Assembly: GCA_963930645.1 (NCBI GenBank)
Contig: OZ005653.1
Coordinates: 109,502,259 to 109,566,258 of the forward strand
Length of the DNA stretch: 64,000 bases
DNA from: Salticus scenicus
Taxonomy: Eukaryota > Arthropoda > Arachnida > Araneae > Salticidae
Direction of reading: 5' to 3'
Both the position numbers and the translations under genes were made by a program. Each line of letters begins with the position of its first letter. The first letter of the stretch is position 1. Positions 12,484 through 23,859 of the stretch are shown here, piece after piece. Below the pieces are notes generated by a model. It searched no databases. It was not told where the DNA came from and worked only from the letters and a program-made list of their open reading frames with translations.

Positions 12484-12714
12484 TTACCAATCTGACGCAG
12501 TGATTGGGCAGAGTTTGGCACGATACTTCACAGGAGCACATCTGCCAACTGTGTCAATTAATACCAAGCCGAATAACTGCGTATATAATGACCAGAAGTG
12601 AGACAACGCGTTATTGACTTGTTTACTTTGTGAGGCCCATTTCTTGATTAAATCATTAAAATTTCTGAATTTGTAATCAATTGTTTTTCTATACATGCAC
12701 ATCACATCTACCAA
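12484..12714 (-). other. Unexplained 76-residue open frame
   Basis: This open frame between the two RT remnants begins MVDVMCMYRKTIDYKFRNF and ends CPITASDW. Its composition is less biased than the surrounding AT-rich frames, and it contains WASQSKQVNNALSHFWSLY. I do not recognise it. It could be part of the retroelement upstream of the RT at 12365, or a relic of another element. No initiation or splice context supports a host gene. Confidence 0.25.
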
Positions 12715-12749
12715 TTTTTATTCCATTTAGATAACTCCTTATTGGTGCG

Positions 12750-12783
<34 letters not shown>

Positions 12784-12884
12784 TTATAGAGTGTACATCA
12801 AACTAATTTATGTAAGAAATACAATAATATAAATAATTACAGAATGTATACAAGAAAGCAAATAAAATATGTGAAATAAACCCC

Positions 12885-12995
12885 CTACCTGATAAACAAA
12901 TCCTCTTCTGCCGACGGGTCTACTCGTCAGTACTTGAATATCGCCCTTGAATGAGGAAATAGAACAAACGAAAAGAGGAAAACACTTGAAATACT
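12885..12995 (-). repeat. Conserved hairpin repeat, copy 1 (CUGAC...GUCGG)
   Basis: The minus strand reads CCTCATTCAAGGGCGATATT, CAAGTA, CTGAC-GAGTAGACCC-GTCGG, then CAGAAGAGG. The stem CUGAC/GUCGG contains a U·G wobble, whereas the copy at 17787-17850 has CCGAC/GUCGG, so pairing is preserved. It lies just downstream of the RT remnant at 13060-13330 in the minus direction, suggesting a terminal region of the same retroelement. T31 (12752-12782) and T32 (13033-13064) flank it. Confidence 0.65.
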
Positions 12996-13030
12996 CGGTA
13001 ACAGTTGGGACGGGTAACAATTAATTTGCA

Positions 13031-13059
<29 letters not shown>

Positions 13060-13067
<8 letters not shown>

Positions 13068-13330
13068 TCTTCAAGAGCTATTTTTAAATCATTATCATTA
13101 TTGCATATAGTGCGAATTCTTTTAAACTCTGGGAACATAATACTCTTCAAAACTTTTCTACTTATATTTGAAAAATAATCAGTGAGACTGTTTACTTTAA
13201 AGTTAAAATCTTCCCCTTTATCATATAATCCAATAAGCTACTTCTCTTTATATTTAGTTCTAGGAATGAAATATTATCTGTATCAGTTCGGTTTAAAGTT
13301 GAAATAAGAATTTACATATTAAATGCACAA
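13060..13330 (-). pseudogene. Second YIDD-family reverse transcriptase fragment (C-terminal part)
   Basis: The minus strand gives NISFLELNIK, then LYDKGEDFNFKVNSLTDYFS and KSIMFPEFKRIRTICNNDND. These align in order with FLDISF, DLYNKRKNFNF and LLRVKRLCN of the remnant at 11523-12365, but the sequence differs, so this is a diverged relative and not a recent duplicate. The catalytic half is absent, and a T32 run cuts it at 13064. Its orientation equals that of the first remnant, so the two may be tandem insertions. Confidence 0.65.
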
Positions 13331-13435
13331 TAAAATGCTGCAAGAATTAAATGACTATACATATTAAGTTAAAAATAACACTAAAAATCGAAAAATATTT
13401 AACCCAAATTCATTGAGGCTATAACCAGAGAGACC

Positions 13436-13565
13436 TCACAAACGCAGGTTTCAAGAGATACTAGCAAAAGCTTTTAAAGGGACGTTGAGTACTAATATTC
13501 TTTTAGCTTTTGCTTGTATTTCTTGAAACGTCTTGATCCTCTTTCTCCACCCTGCGTTTGAGGGC
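13436..13565. repeat. Small imperfect foldback
   Basis: CAAACGCAGGTTTCAAGAGA with TAGCAAAAGCTTTTA on the left (13439-13476) is matched by the complement of TTAGCTTTTGCTTGTATTTC, TTGAAACG and CTGCGTTTG on the right (13502-13561). It has no coding content. Element type is unknown. Confidence 0.6.
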
Positions 13566-13569
13566 CACA

Positions 13570-14633
13570 CTGATGATAGTCTCAATGCTTTTTCGGTAAT
13601 TTTTTTTATGGTTTTATTGTTATTTTTCAGTTTATATATATATATATATATAAATAATAGATATCGTAATAAGATTAAATCATAAAATTCAGCTATTAAT
13701 GGAACTAAGACAATAACAGCACATTAAAATATAGAACTGAATTTAACACAGAGAAAGAATTACACAAAAAGTTGCAATGTAGATTAAGAACCAATGAGTT
13801 AGGATAGTAACTTAAAATACTTACGCCTACCAGAATGATAATAAAAATGACCATTAAGCTTATGAGAGTGAAAACGATTAATAAATAATAAATTACAGAA
13901 ATATTTGGATGTAAATGCTTAAACGTAGAAACATACTTATCAAGGGGTGCATGCTTCATAAAGCTTAAAGAGCCGCAACGATTTCGTACAACGATATTGC
14001 TAATCATAGCAATTAATATCGTTTCACACCCCGATCGATGCAGCAAAACCAAAAAGAATTAGAAATAATTGAAATATTAAATTAAAACAAAGATTAAAAA
14101 AAGATTAAATTTAATCTTAATGGAAACCAAAGTGAACACATGAATGAAGCAAAGCAACCACATGTATAACAATTAACTCTAACAGGAGAAAAGGATGATG
14201 CCAAAACTTAAATTGAAGTAAAATAAAATCTCGACAGATATCGATTAATCGAAGAAACTTCAGAGCATTTTCATTAAAGATAAATTACACAGAGTTAATA
14301 TTAAATGATAATGTTAAAATAGATTTTATATCTAATTAATTTTAAAACTAGTAGAGTTGAATTAAATCGTACCATATTCATTAATAATATATCATTAAAG
14401 TTAAATACAGAAGAATAAAATCATAAGACAGAGTGCAAGCGCCATCTATCGGTGAGCTATAATAACATTAAGTCAGTAAAATTATTTCAGGAGAAGAATC
14501 CAATGCAATAAGGGAAATTAAGATGTAGTTACTGAAAGATTAAGGTAATTAGAAGTATTGACTGCAAGATTAAGATAATTTTTAGCGCCATTTAAGTAAT
14601 TAGAAGAATTGAACTTTTGTGATTAACCCAAAA

Positions 14634-14638
<5 letters not shown>
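13570..14638. other. AT-rich noncoding DNA
   Basis: A 115-residue minus frame (13705-14052) has hydrophobic stretches but no recognisable domain, and its composition equals the surroundings. I treat it as chance. Bases 14520-14620 hold a short internal repeat, GATTAAGGTAATTAGAAG and GATTAAGATAATTTTTAG. Confidence 0.5.
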
Positions 14639-14699
<61 letters not shown>

Positions 14700-14735
14700 T
14701 TTAATACACACACACACACACACATATATATATAC
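14639..14735. repeat. (AT)n and (CA)n compound microsatellite
   Basis: A pure (TA)n run of about 56 bp at 14639-14694 is followed by (CA)n at 14706-14724 and a short AT run. Confidence 0.95.
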
Positions 14736-16129
14736 ATATATCAACAATAAAAAAGAAAAAAATAAGTAAATTTAGCGCATTATTATTCTAATTTTTTTTT
14801 ATTTTGTTTTTCATAATATTACTTAAAAAATGTAAAGGTTTGAAAAGGGATGTAACATTTAAATTCGAACATCAATAGTATGGAATAAAAAATTAAAATA
14901 CGAAATATATGTAAGATCATACTGTAATAATTTATTTATTTTAAAAATATAATTTTTCCTCTAATTAATAATTACACTATTATTCTTCTTATTATTTTGT
15001 TATTAAAAAATCAAAGTTTTTCACAGCAAACCAGTTCTTTAAAGTATCCTTACTTTGAAATAATTTTAATGAATCGTGTCATAAATCAAGAGCAAAACAT
15101 TCCGTGAACGCTATAATTAGGAGAAAAACTTTGAAGCTATTAATCATAAACCATTTATAAAATTAGTCTGTAAAATATACACAAACTCTAATTCAAGCAT
15201 AATGGATGACGTATTGCACAATGAAAATATTTAATTATTATTCTTTCTTTTTTTTATTTTTTTATGTGTGTGCATCAGAGATGTTATGAATAAATTATAA
15301 CGAATATAAAAATAAACACATGGATAATGTATAAGATAATAATCTTAAACGGAAAATTATTTTTTGAAAGAAATTTTATGAAAATAACTTATTAATGTTT
15401 CTTCAATCTTGTAAATATTTCTTGTTTCATGCACTGTATACATTATTTTTCCTAAACCATTTGGCTATATAGTCCGTTCTCAATACTTTAACACCCCAGT
15501 ATACGAAAAGTTCTGCACTCAAAGCTACAAGATGCGAAGTGATGGTTTCAATTTCCAATAGCGCTTATCGACCTAGCAGTTCGGAGATTTCTACATGTGT
15601 CCTTAGAAACTATGGGCGTTAATATGGGCTATGATCCTTTACAAAACCCTCTTATGGAGAGCATTCCACCTTTAGGCCTAGTGTCCTAATGTAGCCATTT
15701 GCCCTTAAGCCACTCAATTAAACAACCAACCCATTATTTCAACTATTAAAGGATTGTATCTATATTTATAAAAGTAATGTCTAAGTATTAAAAAAGTTGC
15801 CATGAACTACTATATCAATAATACACCCGAAAATTACACCTGGATGAAGATTCGCCTAGTGTAGAATAGCGGAGTTAGCCTGTCCCTCTCAAAATCCGTA
15901 TAGGATAAAAGGGAAAAGCGAATTACAATATTGCAGAGCATTATTGCTTTAGTACTAAAAGAAGACTTGAAGACACGGATTATAAAAACAGAACACTAAA
16001 AATGTGCACTTGTTTGTTCGCGATTACGACGCAAGGAAAATCCCATAGAAAGATTAAAATCTGTAGTTATTCTACTCTATTTTCCGAACATTAGGTAATT
16101 AAAAGTTTTTTTAAATAATTTTAAGTAAG
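14736..16129. other. AT-rich noncoding DNA
   Basis: Nothing recognised. A less AT-rich block at 15470-15720 contains CCTTTAGGCCTAGTG and similar motifs without an open frame and may be an unidentified old repeat. Confidence 0.5.
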
Positions 16130-16300
16130 ATAAGCCTGAAATAAATCAACTTAATCGAATAAGGCGTTCAACGCTAACGCATTTCCAATAATTTGATCCC
16201 ATAGTTAAAAATAATAAAGAATTTTTCGTTGTGTCCCTGTAAAAATCTCTAAGTACTATACTCCTCTTTACGTATCTCGAATTATATATATTAGGCAAAA
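16130..16300 (+). repeat. Partial copy of the GCGTT(C/T)A-ACGCTA repeat
   Basis: It contains AATAAGGCGTTCAACGCTAA, TTTGATCCCATAG, AATTTTTCGTTGTGTCCCTG and TAAAAATCTCTAAGTACTA, matching the units at 56420-56900. Confidence 0.7.
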
Positions 16301-16394
16301 TATCGAGTACAGAGATCTGAATTGGTCGAAATCCATTTTTCGTACAGAGTTATATTTGTCCGCAAATGTAAATATAATACAGAATAACGGAAAC

Positions 16395-16431
<37 letters not shown>

Positions 16432-16447
16432 TTATTTTACATAAAAT

Positions 16448-16904
16448 ATATACACCGTTTGTCCCATAAGTCTGTAGATATTTTAAAAAATGATAAATTT
16501 GAAGGAGATGGTAGAACGTATCGCGATTTGTGAAAAAACTTTTCTCGCGAAATAATTTTTTTTTTTTTTTTTTAAGAAAAATGTTATAATTAAAATCTTC
16601 TTCCAAACAAAGCACACACATATATATGAAAAACTATATTTATTTGCATGCAGATGTTCACAGATATCAAAATTCTATTCTATGTGGCTGCCATTACCAC
16701 AAATTACTGTTTGTAAATCCGTTATAACTTTGCTAACTGCAGCTTCATTGACGGAAAACATCTCCAACAGCGCTTTATCCCCGGAGCATAAGTACGGAGC
16801 AAAACATAAAACGGTTGTGTTTAACGTAAAACCATGCAATTCGTAGGACTCAGATGTGGATATTTCTCGTTACACATCCGTGTAACGTTATCTATTGCTA
16901 GGGG

Positions 16905-16938
<34 letters not shown>

Positions 16939-17045
16939 CGTTTGCGAGAATAACATTTTCACAATCCGCGTTTAATTCTATCAATTCCTTCCATTTTCAT
17001 CAAATGTTAAACTGTCTACAGACTTAAGAGGCACTCGATATTATA
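16448..17045. mobile_element. Mariner-like element with about 90-bp TIRs, internally deleted
   Basis: The left end (CCCATAAGTCTGTAGATATT, then ATGGTAGAACGTATCGCG and TTGTGAAAA) and the inverse of the right end (CTTAAGTCTGTAGACAGTTT, GGAAGGAATTGATAGAAT, GATTGTGAAAA) are matching terminal inverted repeats. The minus-strand interior (16610-16800) reads DKALLEMFSVNEAAVSKVIT, DLQTVICGNGSHIE and HLHANKYSF, which looks like the C-terminal tail of a mariner-type transposase. Most of the coding region is missing. Related ends occur at 27630-27720 and 30300-30380. Confidence 0.65.
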
Positions 17046-17690
17046 ATTATTTAATGTTTATATTACCTTAAATTTATTATAAATACTTTCCGTTATTTAA
17101 ATTTTATTTACCTTTTTTTTTAATGAAAGTTCATCTATATGCTTAAAAAATTTACGTGGGCCTGAAAATAGTGAGAATAATACACGTATTTAAAGGCACA
17201 ATATTTCTTTAATATTAATAATATTTTTTTCAAAGACACAGAAACAGTTACTTTTTATAACGACAATCGTAAATTTCTAATTTTATTTTAAGGTTAAAAA
17301 CATTTTATAGAGGTTTATTATACGCGCGTTACATCTTGCATATTTTCCATCGGTAAATATATTTAAACAGAATCTTATAATTTCGGCACGATAAAATATT
17401 ATTCTTTACTGAAACTATGTTTAATAATGATCTCAAACTTATTTGGATGAATACCAAATTTACATTTAATATTTCTATTCATTAATAAGTACAATCATTT
17501 TTAATATATTTCTTGGATTTCACGGCGCTCGATATGCAGCTTTGCTTTATCCTCTCATAGTTTGGACGGAATGAAATAATCAAAAATATATGTATAAAGA
17601 AAATTATGTTACTGTAAATCAAAACTGTAAAAAAAATATCTATGGTATAAAGCATATAAGAAAAAAAAAAAAAAAAAAAGGAACAGTATT
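17046..17690. other. AT-rich noncoding DNA
   Basis: No gene or element terminus is recognised. A19 run near 17661-17679. Confidence 0.5.
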
Positions 17691-17754
17691 TTAGAAGAAA
17701 GACAAATAAATTGATTCAATGTACACATTCCATTATGTATATCTCTATATTTAT

Positions 17755-17875
17755 AAGAGTTTTCCTATCTCGGTTTGTTCTACTTCCTCATTCAAGGGCG
17801 ATATTTAAGTACCGACAAGTAGCCCCGTCGGCCGAAGAAGGGTTTTTTATTTCATTTACCTTTCGTAATTCTTTA
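17755..17875 (+). repeat. Conserved hairpin repeat, copy 2 (CCGAC...GUCGG)
   Basis: The plus strand reads CCTCATTCAAGGGCGATATT, TAAGTA, CCGAC-AAGTAGCCCC-GTCGG, CCGAAGAAGGG, then TTTATTTCATTTACCTTTCG. It matches the minus-strand copy at 12885-12995. No RT sequence adjoins this copy. Confidence 0.65.
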
Positions 17876-18023
17876 TTGTATTGTATATTTTAAATGAATT
17901 GATGTAATTTTATAACTGTTTTAGTATTTTTATACATTATATATATGTTTGATTTCTCTTCAGTTGTTGGTGGTATTCTGTTTTGTGAGAAGTTAGGGGC
18001 TAAGGATAGTTATTAGATAATTG

Positions 18024-18150
18024 CTACTAGTAGTGTAAATAGGAGAGTTCACCAACAGGGTGGAGGCGTAGGGTGGTGGCGCGCCACCACCCTACACTTC
18101 TACGCCTCCACCCTGTCGGTCAACGTCTCCTTTTTACACTACTTAGTCAT
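18024..18150. repeat. GC-rich foldback palindrome
   Basis: The centre near 18081 is perfectly palindromic: GGTGGTGGCGCGCCACCACC. Arms extend outward through ACAGGGTGGAGGCGTA on the left and its complement TACGCCTCCACCCTGT on the right, then through GTAGTGTAAA and TTTACACTAC equivalents. The high GC content contrasts with the flanks. It borders the repeat array that follows and may be its boundary or an independent MITE. Confidence 0.8.
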
Positions 18151-19270
18151 CATCTTGGACGAGGAGGTGTTGCCACCGAAAGACTAGAAACTTTGGGTAT
18201 CGCGAGTTATTATCTTGGACGAGAAGTTTGGTGGTGCCATCTATCGGGGAGAAGGAAAATTTCGAGGAGTTAGATTTATTTTCATAGATTTCGGGACTTG
18301 GTATTTTTTTCACAATTTCGGGGACTTGGAATTTTTTGCGATGGTCAGGGAAGTTGATTGACTGAAACAAAGGTAGATGAGTACTATATAATTAAAAACA
18401 TTTAATGAATGGTATAGACTTTAATATTTAGGTGTTGCCACCGGAAGAATAGAAACTTTTGGAGAGTTGTCATTTGAGGATTATAAATTGATTACAGAAT
18501 TAAATAGAAATTTTCAAATATATTCTAGGGAATTTGATTGAATGAAACAAAGGTAGATGAATATAATGAATTTAACGAATGGTATAGACTTTGATCTTAA
18601 TATTTGCGCATTACCATTCGGAGATTATAAATAGATTACAGAATTAAATAGAAATTTTCCTATGTATTTCATGGAATTTGACAAAATAAAACAAAGGGTT
18701 GGTGAGTATTATATAATTAAAAACTGGGTATAGACTTTAAAATTTAGGTGTTGCCATTGGAAGAGTATAAATAATTTCCGGTGGGACTTAACATTTTTGA
18801 CTTAATGAAACAAAGGATAAATGAATTTAAACAAGGGTTCTGACTTTTAGTGATGCCATTGGAAGATTGTAAACGTATATTAGGAAATTTTTACAGAATT
18901 TATAGAAACAAGGTGATTCTAATACTGTATTCTACTTGGTTAATGTCCACACTTAATACTTTAGAATTATGCGGAAGCTTTAATAAAAATGTATGAATAT
19001 TTTAGGAACTTACCATCTTTTAGAGATTGAAAATATATTTCGTTAAGATAATAAATAATGAATTTAAATAAGAGTTCAGACTGTTAGTGATGGGATTGGA
19101 AGATTGTAAACTTACATTAAGAAATTTTTACTGAATTTAATGAAACAAGGTGATCCTAATACTGCATTCTAATTCGTTAATGAGTACATTTAGTATTTTA
19201 GAACTTGAAATTTAGGAAATTAGAAATTTTTACAGAATTAAATAGAAATTTTCGTAATTTGAGTGATAAG
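18150..19270 (+). repeat. Degenerate tandem array with GGTGTTGCCACCG(G/A)AAGA motif
   Basis: Diverged units each carry the motif set (A/G)GTGTTGCCA, CCG(G/A)AAGA or TTGGAAGA, TAGAAATTTT and GAATGGTATAGACTTT. The motif appears near 18168, 18431, 18607, 18748, 18853 and 19091. Spacing of 100-280 bp reflects indels. Unit sequence is noncoding. The later part (CTAATACTG(C/T)ATTCTA, GAATTATG, CTTTAATAAAAATGTATG) recurs at 23230-23420. Confidence 0.65.
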
Positions 19271-19284
19271 CGTCATCGGTGGAT

Positions 19285-19500
19285 AAACACAGATTTAAAA
19301 ACAAAACAATAATAAATAATTTTAAACACATATTTTTTAATAATGAAAGTCATGCAATTATATGTATAATTAATTATTTTAAAACAAAAAAGATACACAT
19401 AAATTTAAAAACAAAACAATAATAAATAATTTAAAACACATATTTTTTAATAATGAATGTCATGCAATTATATGTATAATTAATTATTTTAAAACAAAAA
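19285..19500 (+). repeat. Tandem duplication, 110-bp period
   Basis: Bases 19291-19390 and 19401-19500 are nearly identical: ATTTAAAAACAAAACAATAA, TAATGAA(A/T)GTCATGCAATTA, TATGTATAATTAATTATTTT. Confidence 0.95.
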
Positions 19501-20350
19501 CGACTTTATAAGCAATAAAGTTGTATAAACTAAACTTTGTACATATCATGACTTTATGTTAACACTAAATAAGTTTAACTTTTAAAATTTCTTTAAGCGC
19601 TAACTTACAAATACTATTATTACATTCGTTAAAAATTGAACGCACATGCACTTTAAAAAATACTATCATATAAATTTAACAAAAGTTTAACACCAGTAAA
19701 GGATGTTATATATGTTATAAATTAAACTAAATACAATAAATTTTATATACAATAAAGTTATATACTAAAATTTATATAAATTAAACTAAATATAATAAAA
19801 ATTATATAAATTAAACTTTATATTCTCACTAAATAAGTTTCACATTTATTTAAACTCTAACTTACATTCGTTAAAAATTGAACACACATGCACTTAAAAA
19901 AATTACTATCATATAAATTTAAAAAAAAAATTACTATCATATAATAATATTAATCTAAAAAAAAAAAAAAAATGCTTACAAAGTTTTAAATCAACAATTA
20001 AATTTTATATACATTAAAGTTATAAATTAAAAAAAATTACTATTATATAATAATATTAATTAAAAAAAAACTATAATAAAATAATATTAATTAAAAAAAT
20101 GCATACAAAGATATACGTAAAGTTATAAATTAAAAAAATTACTCTCATATAATAATAATATTAATTTAAAAAATGCATACAAAGATATACAGTAAAATTA
20201 TAAATTAAAAAAATGACTATCATATAATAATATTAATTTAAAAAATACATAAAATGTTTAAAATCAACAATTACATTTTATAAACATTGTAATTAACTAA
20301 ACTTTATGCTCTTACTATTAAATAAATTTATCCTAACACGAAAATTTTAA
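19501..20350 (+). repeat. AT-rich repeat array A (copy also at 23.86-24.4 kb)
   Basis: Bases 19555-19720 match 23865-24030 closely: ACACTAAATAAGTTT, AATTTCTTTAAGC(G/T)CTAACTTA, AAATACTATTATTACATTCG, ACACATGCACTTTAAAAAAT, ACTATCATATAAATTTAACA. From 19900 to 20260, ACTATCATATAATAATATTA-type units of about 75 bp are repeated several times. No coding potential. Confidence 0.8.
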
Positions 20351-22220
20351 AACTTTACATAAATTTTATAAGCAAAAAGTTATAAGTACATGAGTATGTT
20401 ATTTAAATTAAACATTATATTGATACTACCCAAATATTATTTAACATTTTTCGAGTTTAACACAGTAATATAATTTATACTATCTTAGTTGATTTAAATT
20501 AAACAGGTAAATACTTTTAAACTTGAAATAATAAAAATAATTTATTTTTTATAAAATAATTGATATAAACTATAATAATAAAAAGGATTAGTTATATTTA
20601 AAATCTATCAGTTACTAAAAGTTATTTTGTATTAAGCATTTCTATTTAAAATTTTGAAATAAATTGCATAAAAATTCAATGCATCATTTTAAACGAAAAT
20701 AAACAGTTTCCTTAAAAAACAGATAATACGGAATATTCCATGAGTCATAGTTATCACCTGCAGCGGAAAACCCATACACTTGAAGAATCATGTGTAATAT
20801 ACGCTGAGGAATCTCAGTGCTGACTATCTCATATAAAAAATATTAAGTTAAAATCATTAAAACAATACAGCGAATAATTAGGAAAATGCAATAATTTTTT
20901 CACAAAGCATATCATGCAATAAGTTTTAAACGATTATTACCTACCTATCACTTAAACGGTATTTAAATACATATAAAAGTAAGTTATAGTTAAGCAATAA
21001 AAATTCGTTTGTGAAAGAAGTTTTATATATATATATTGCAAAATTTAGTTTTACTCAGATAATTTCTGAAATTACACAAGTTAAATGAAAAATTTTGTAG
21101 GTTTTATTTAAGCAATAAATATTCGTTTGTGAAAGTAGTTTTATATGTTGTGCAAAATTTAGTTTTAATTAAACAAAAAAAGTTTATAGTGTAACAATAA
21201 GAAAGTTTATAGTGTAACAATTAAAAATGTTTATGGTGTAACAATAAAAAAATCCTTATAGGTAAATACCAATAAAAAATATTTTTTTAAATTGATTTAT
21301 CGCTCTTTAATGAAACAATAAAAATTTTCTTATAAAATGTTTGTAAAGTTTTAATAAAAGTTATGTTTAAATAAAATTTTTATGATATAAACAAATAATT
21401 TTATTACAGTATAGAGTAGAGATACATATTAAGTTAAATAAATTATCAAATAGTAATAATAAATTATGAAACTTACCTAAAAAATACTGAAGAAATTTCC
21501 CTCTAGCGAAATGATACCTTCAATCTTAAAACACTTGCACACAAATGCGAGAAACTGTTTTATCGCTAAACGATGACTCATACAGATAAGAATGTTGAAT
21601 CATACCTATCTTAGCAGAAGACTTTTGTTGTTACAGTTCTGTGTTTTCACAATAATATAAAATAGTTTATAGAGATCATTTATTTAATATCAGTTGTAAA
21701 CTACATTTAAATAATGCAATAAGAGTTGAACTCTGCAATTAACATATTAAAATATTGAACAATTTTTATTTATTTTTTAATTATGCTAAGAAAATAATGT
21801 GTTTAAAACATGATTATTTTACGATAAGTCGCGATTTTTATATTTAATAAACAAAGTTTTAATAAAATGTAACTGTAATTTTTAATGAAAGGTTTTAAAA
21901 TCACTTAATGGGATTAAATAAAATTAGAAAACTTATTGTTTATAGTAATTATTTAAATATATGCATGCAATACTTTCCTGAATGAAAATTTCACATTAGT
22001 TATACGGATTGCAATATATCTTACTCATTTCATAACCGCTAAATTGTATAAGTGAGAAAAAGGATCTTTTAATGTGAGTATTATAGTAATGATAAATTTA
22101 TTTCATAATCGGTAATTCATTCATACATAATCAGGTTCGCACCTTATATAAAACAATACTATATTTAAAAGTGTTACCAAATTTTACTACACAATAAAAA
22201 CCACAATGGATATTCATTAG
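20351..22220. other. AT-rich noncoding DNA with local tandem repeats
   Basis: Bases 20990-21060 and 21105-21165 are a direct repeat (AAGCAATAAA(A/T)ATTCGTTTGT, GAAAG(A/T)AGTTTTATAT, GCAAAATTTAGTTTTA). Bases 21180-21255 hold three copies of AGTTTATAGTGTAACAATAA-like units. No genes. Confidence 0.65.
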
Positions 22221-22224
22221 TGAT

Positions 22225-22430
22225 AAGACTATATGAGGATCCTATAAGTGGAATGCCCTGTGCGGAAGTCTTTCTAACTTATAGTTAAACCAGTTCTAGA
22301 GAAAACTAAGAAAAAATCCAAACGGGTAGGTTGATGAGTTGGATTCGAACCCAACACTTCATCGCTTTAATCATAGAACCGTTAACTTATCGCAAGGTTA
22401 ATGGCTCATACTAGAGTCATACAGTTGTAT
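22225..22430 (-). mobile_element. tRNA-derived SINE (Ser/Leu-like head)
   Basis: The minus strand has a perfect box-B stem-loop, GTTGGGTTCGAATCCAAC (22338-22355), preceded by AGCGATGAAGTG and a degraded box A. The body (GTTTTCTCTAGAACTGG, then the complement of GGAATGCCCTGTGCGGAAGT) matches the copies at 22580 and 39560. The family spans roughly 170-200 bp. Confidence 0.8.
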
Positions 22431-22579
22431 TGAAACTTACTGTTTTCAGTTAAGGAAACTTCTAATGAGACAATTATTTTTACCACCACGTAAATGAAAA
22501 TTTTTATATTCTTTCTGCGTGAATAAAACTTTAAATAATTCATTACAAGTATAAACTTATACCATTAAATACTTAACTG

Positions 22580-22725
22580 TTGTTCCTATAAGTGGATTGC
22601 TCTGTGTGGGAGTCTGTCTATATTTAAGCGAGTTTTGCAGAAAACCAAGAAAAACTCCAAATAGATAGGTTGATAAGCTGGAATCGAACCTGGCGATAAA
22701 CATAGAATCGTTTGGTCTTCTAAAA
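22580..22725 (-). mobile_element. tRNA-derived SINE, truncated head
   Basis: The minus strand contains box B, CCAGGTTCGATTCCAG (around 22680-22693), and the same body: complement of CCTATAAGTGGATTGCTCTG, then TGTGGGAGTCTGTCTA and TGCAGAAAACCAAGAAAAAC. The anticodon and box-A part is shortened. Same orientation and family as the copy 350 bp upstream. Confidence 0.75.
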
Positions 22726-23224
22726 TCCTTGTAACAACATGTTTATGAACTTTATAAGAAAATGCTTAATACGGTTTGAGCTTAGTAGATTTTGCATGCG
22801 TTAGCTATAAAACACCGAATTAAACATCTATAGTTGTAATTTTTTTTCGCTATATATTGTTTAACTATATTTATACACCATGCATTGTATAATATTTCCC
22901 GGAGTAAAAGTTTAAATGAGTAACTATTCATCAACATAAGTGTTAAATTGAATACATAAGACAGTATATGAATAAACGGTTAGTAATGTGAAAATGGTGA
23001 TTTGTAAAACATTTAGAAAGTAGTAATTCATAAATTTATTTCATATCTTTATACTTATGCACACACACGCTTAAGAGACTTATATAAAACAACACTATGA
23101 TTAAAAGTTTTACTAATTTTTCAGCATACAATAAAAAATAATATTCATTTACAATAAATAATTTAACGTTATTAAACCAAAAAATAATTTATTTTTGATT
23201 CGATTTAAATAATTAATATTTATA

Positions 23225-23425
23225 TAGGGTTGTTGGTTGATGAATGTCGTTCAATGAACACTTAAACAAAGGGTTGTCAGATAAAGGAACAACACGCATG
23301 CTGCATTCTGATTGGTTGAATCGGGTCACATGATAAAATACTGCATTCATATAACTTTTTAGAATTATGTAGAACCTTTAATAAAAAAAAATTGTATGTA
23401 TTTTAGGGACTTAGCATTTTTTGAG
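23225..23425 (+). repeat. Partial copy of the 18.85-19.2 kb repeat
   Basis: It shares ACTGCATTC, TTTAGAATTATG, CTTTAATAAAAA and TTTTAGG(G/A)ACTTA with 18910-19020. Together with the block at 23865-24400 this shows that the 18-20.3 kb repeat landscape recurs here. Confidence 0.6.
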
Positions 23426-23639
23426 ATATTTCGGAGACATAAGTTTTGATGGAATTAAAAATCAAAGGGATTACATAGGATGGAAAACAATTACATACTG
23501 TTAGTTAACAGTTAATTTTTAACATACATTAAGGTTAGTGGATGAGTATCGTACGATCAGCTAATTAATTTAAAACAAAATATACATTTTAATAAGGGTT
23601 GTGCATTGATTTCTTTAACAAAGTGTTTGTAGATTTTTA

Positions 23640-23730
23640 TTATAGGATAAAACGATATACGTTTCGAAAACCCTTCATCAGGATTGGAACAGTCGTTTCA
23701 AATGACAATCTCCCTTCATCAGATAGACTT
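23640..23730 (-). repeat. Two CUGAUGA...GAAACG motifs in tandem
   Basis: The minus strand gives TATCTGATGAAGGGAGATTG with TGAAACGACTG, then ATCCTGATGAAGGGTTTTCG AAACGTATATCGTT. Both have the strands of a hammerhead core (CUGAUGA and GAAA), and the second can form a 3-bp ACG/CGU stem III. But stem II is poor and stem I does not pair, so an active ribozyme is doubtful. Confidence 0.45.
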
Positions 23731-23859
23731 AAGCTTTTATTTTGAAAAAAATTCAGAATGAAACAAAACAATATATGATTGACACTTATTGAAGTCTCAA
23801 CTTATAAATAATTTAAAATTCATTAAAAATGTAAGACACTTAAAAATTCTAACTTTACG

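Noticed and set aside
12885..12995. CUGACGA in the 12.9-kb hairpin as a hammerhead core
   Set aside because: No GAAA follows a paired stem II, and the CUGAC strand is needed for the CUGAC/GUCGG hairpin instead.
13705..14052. 115-residue frame as a small membrane protein
   Set aside because: It is hydrophobic only because of AT-rich codons, has no homology I recognise, and no supporting gene context.
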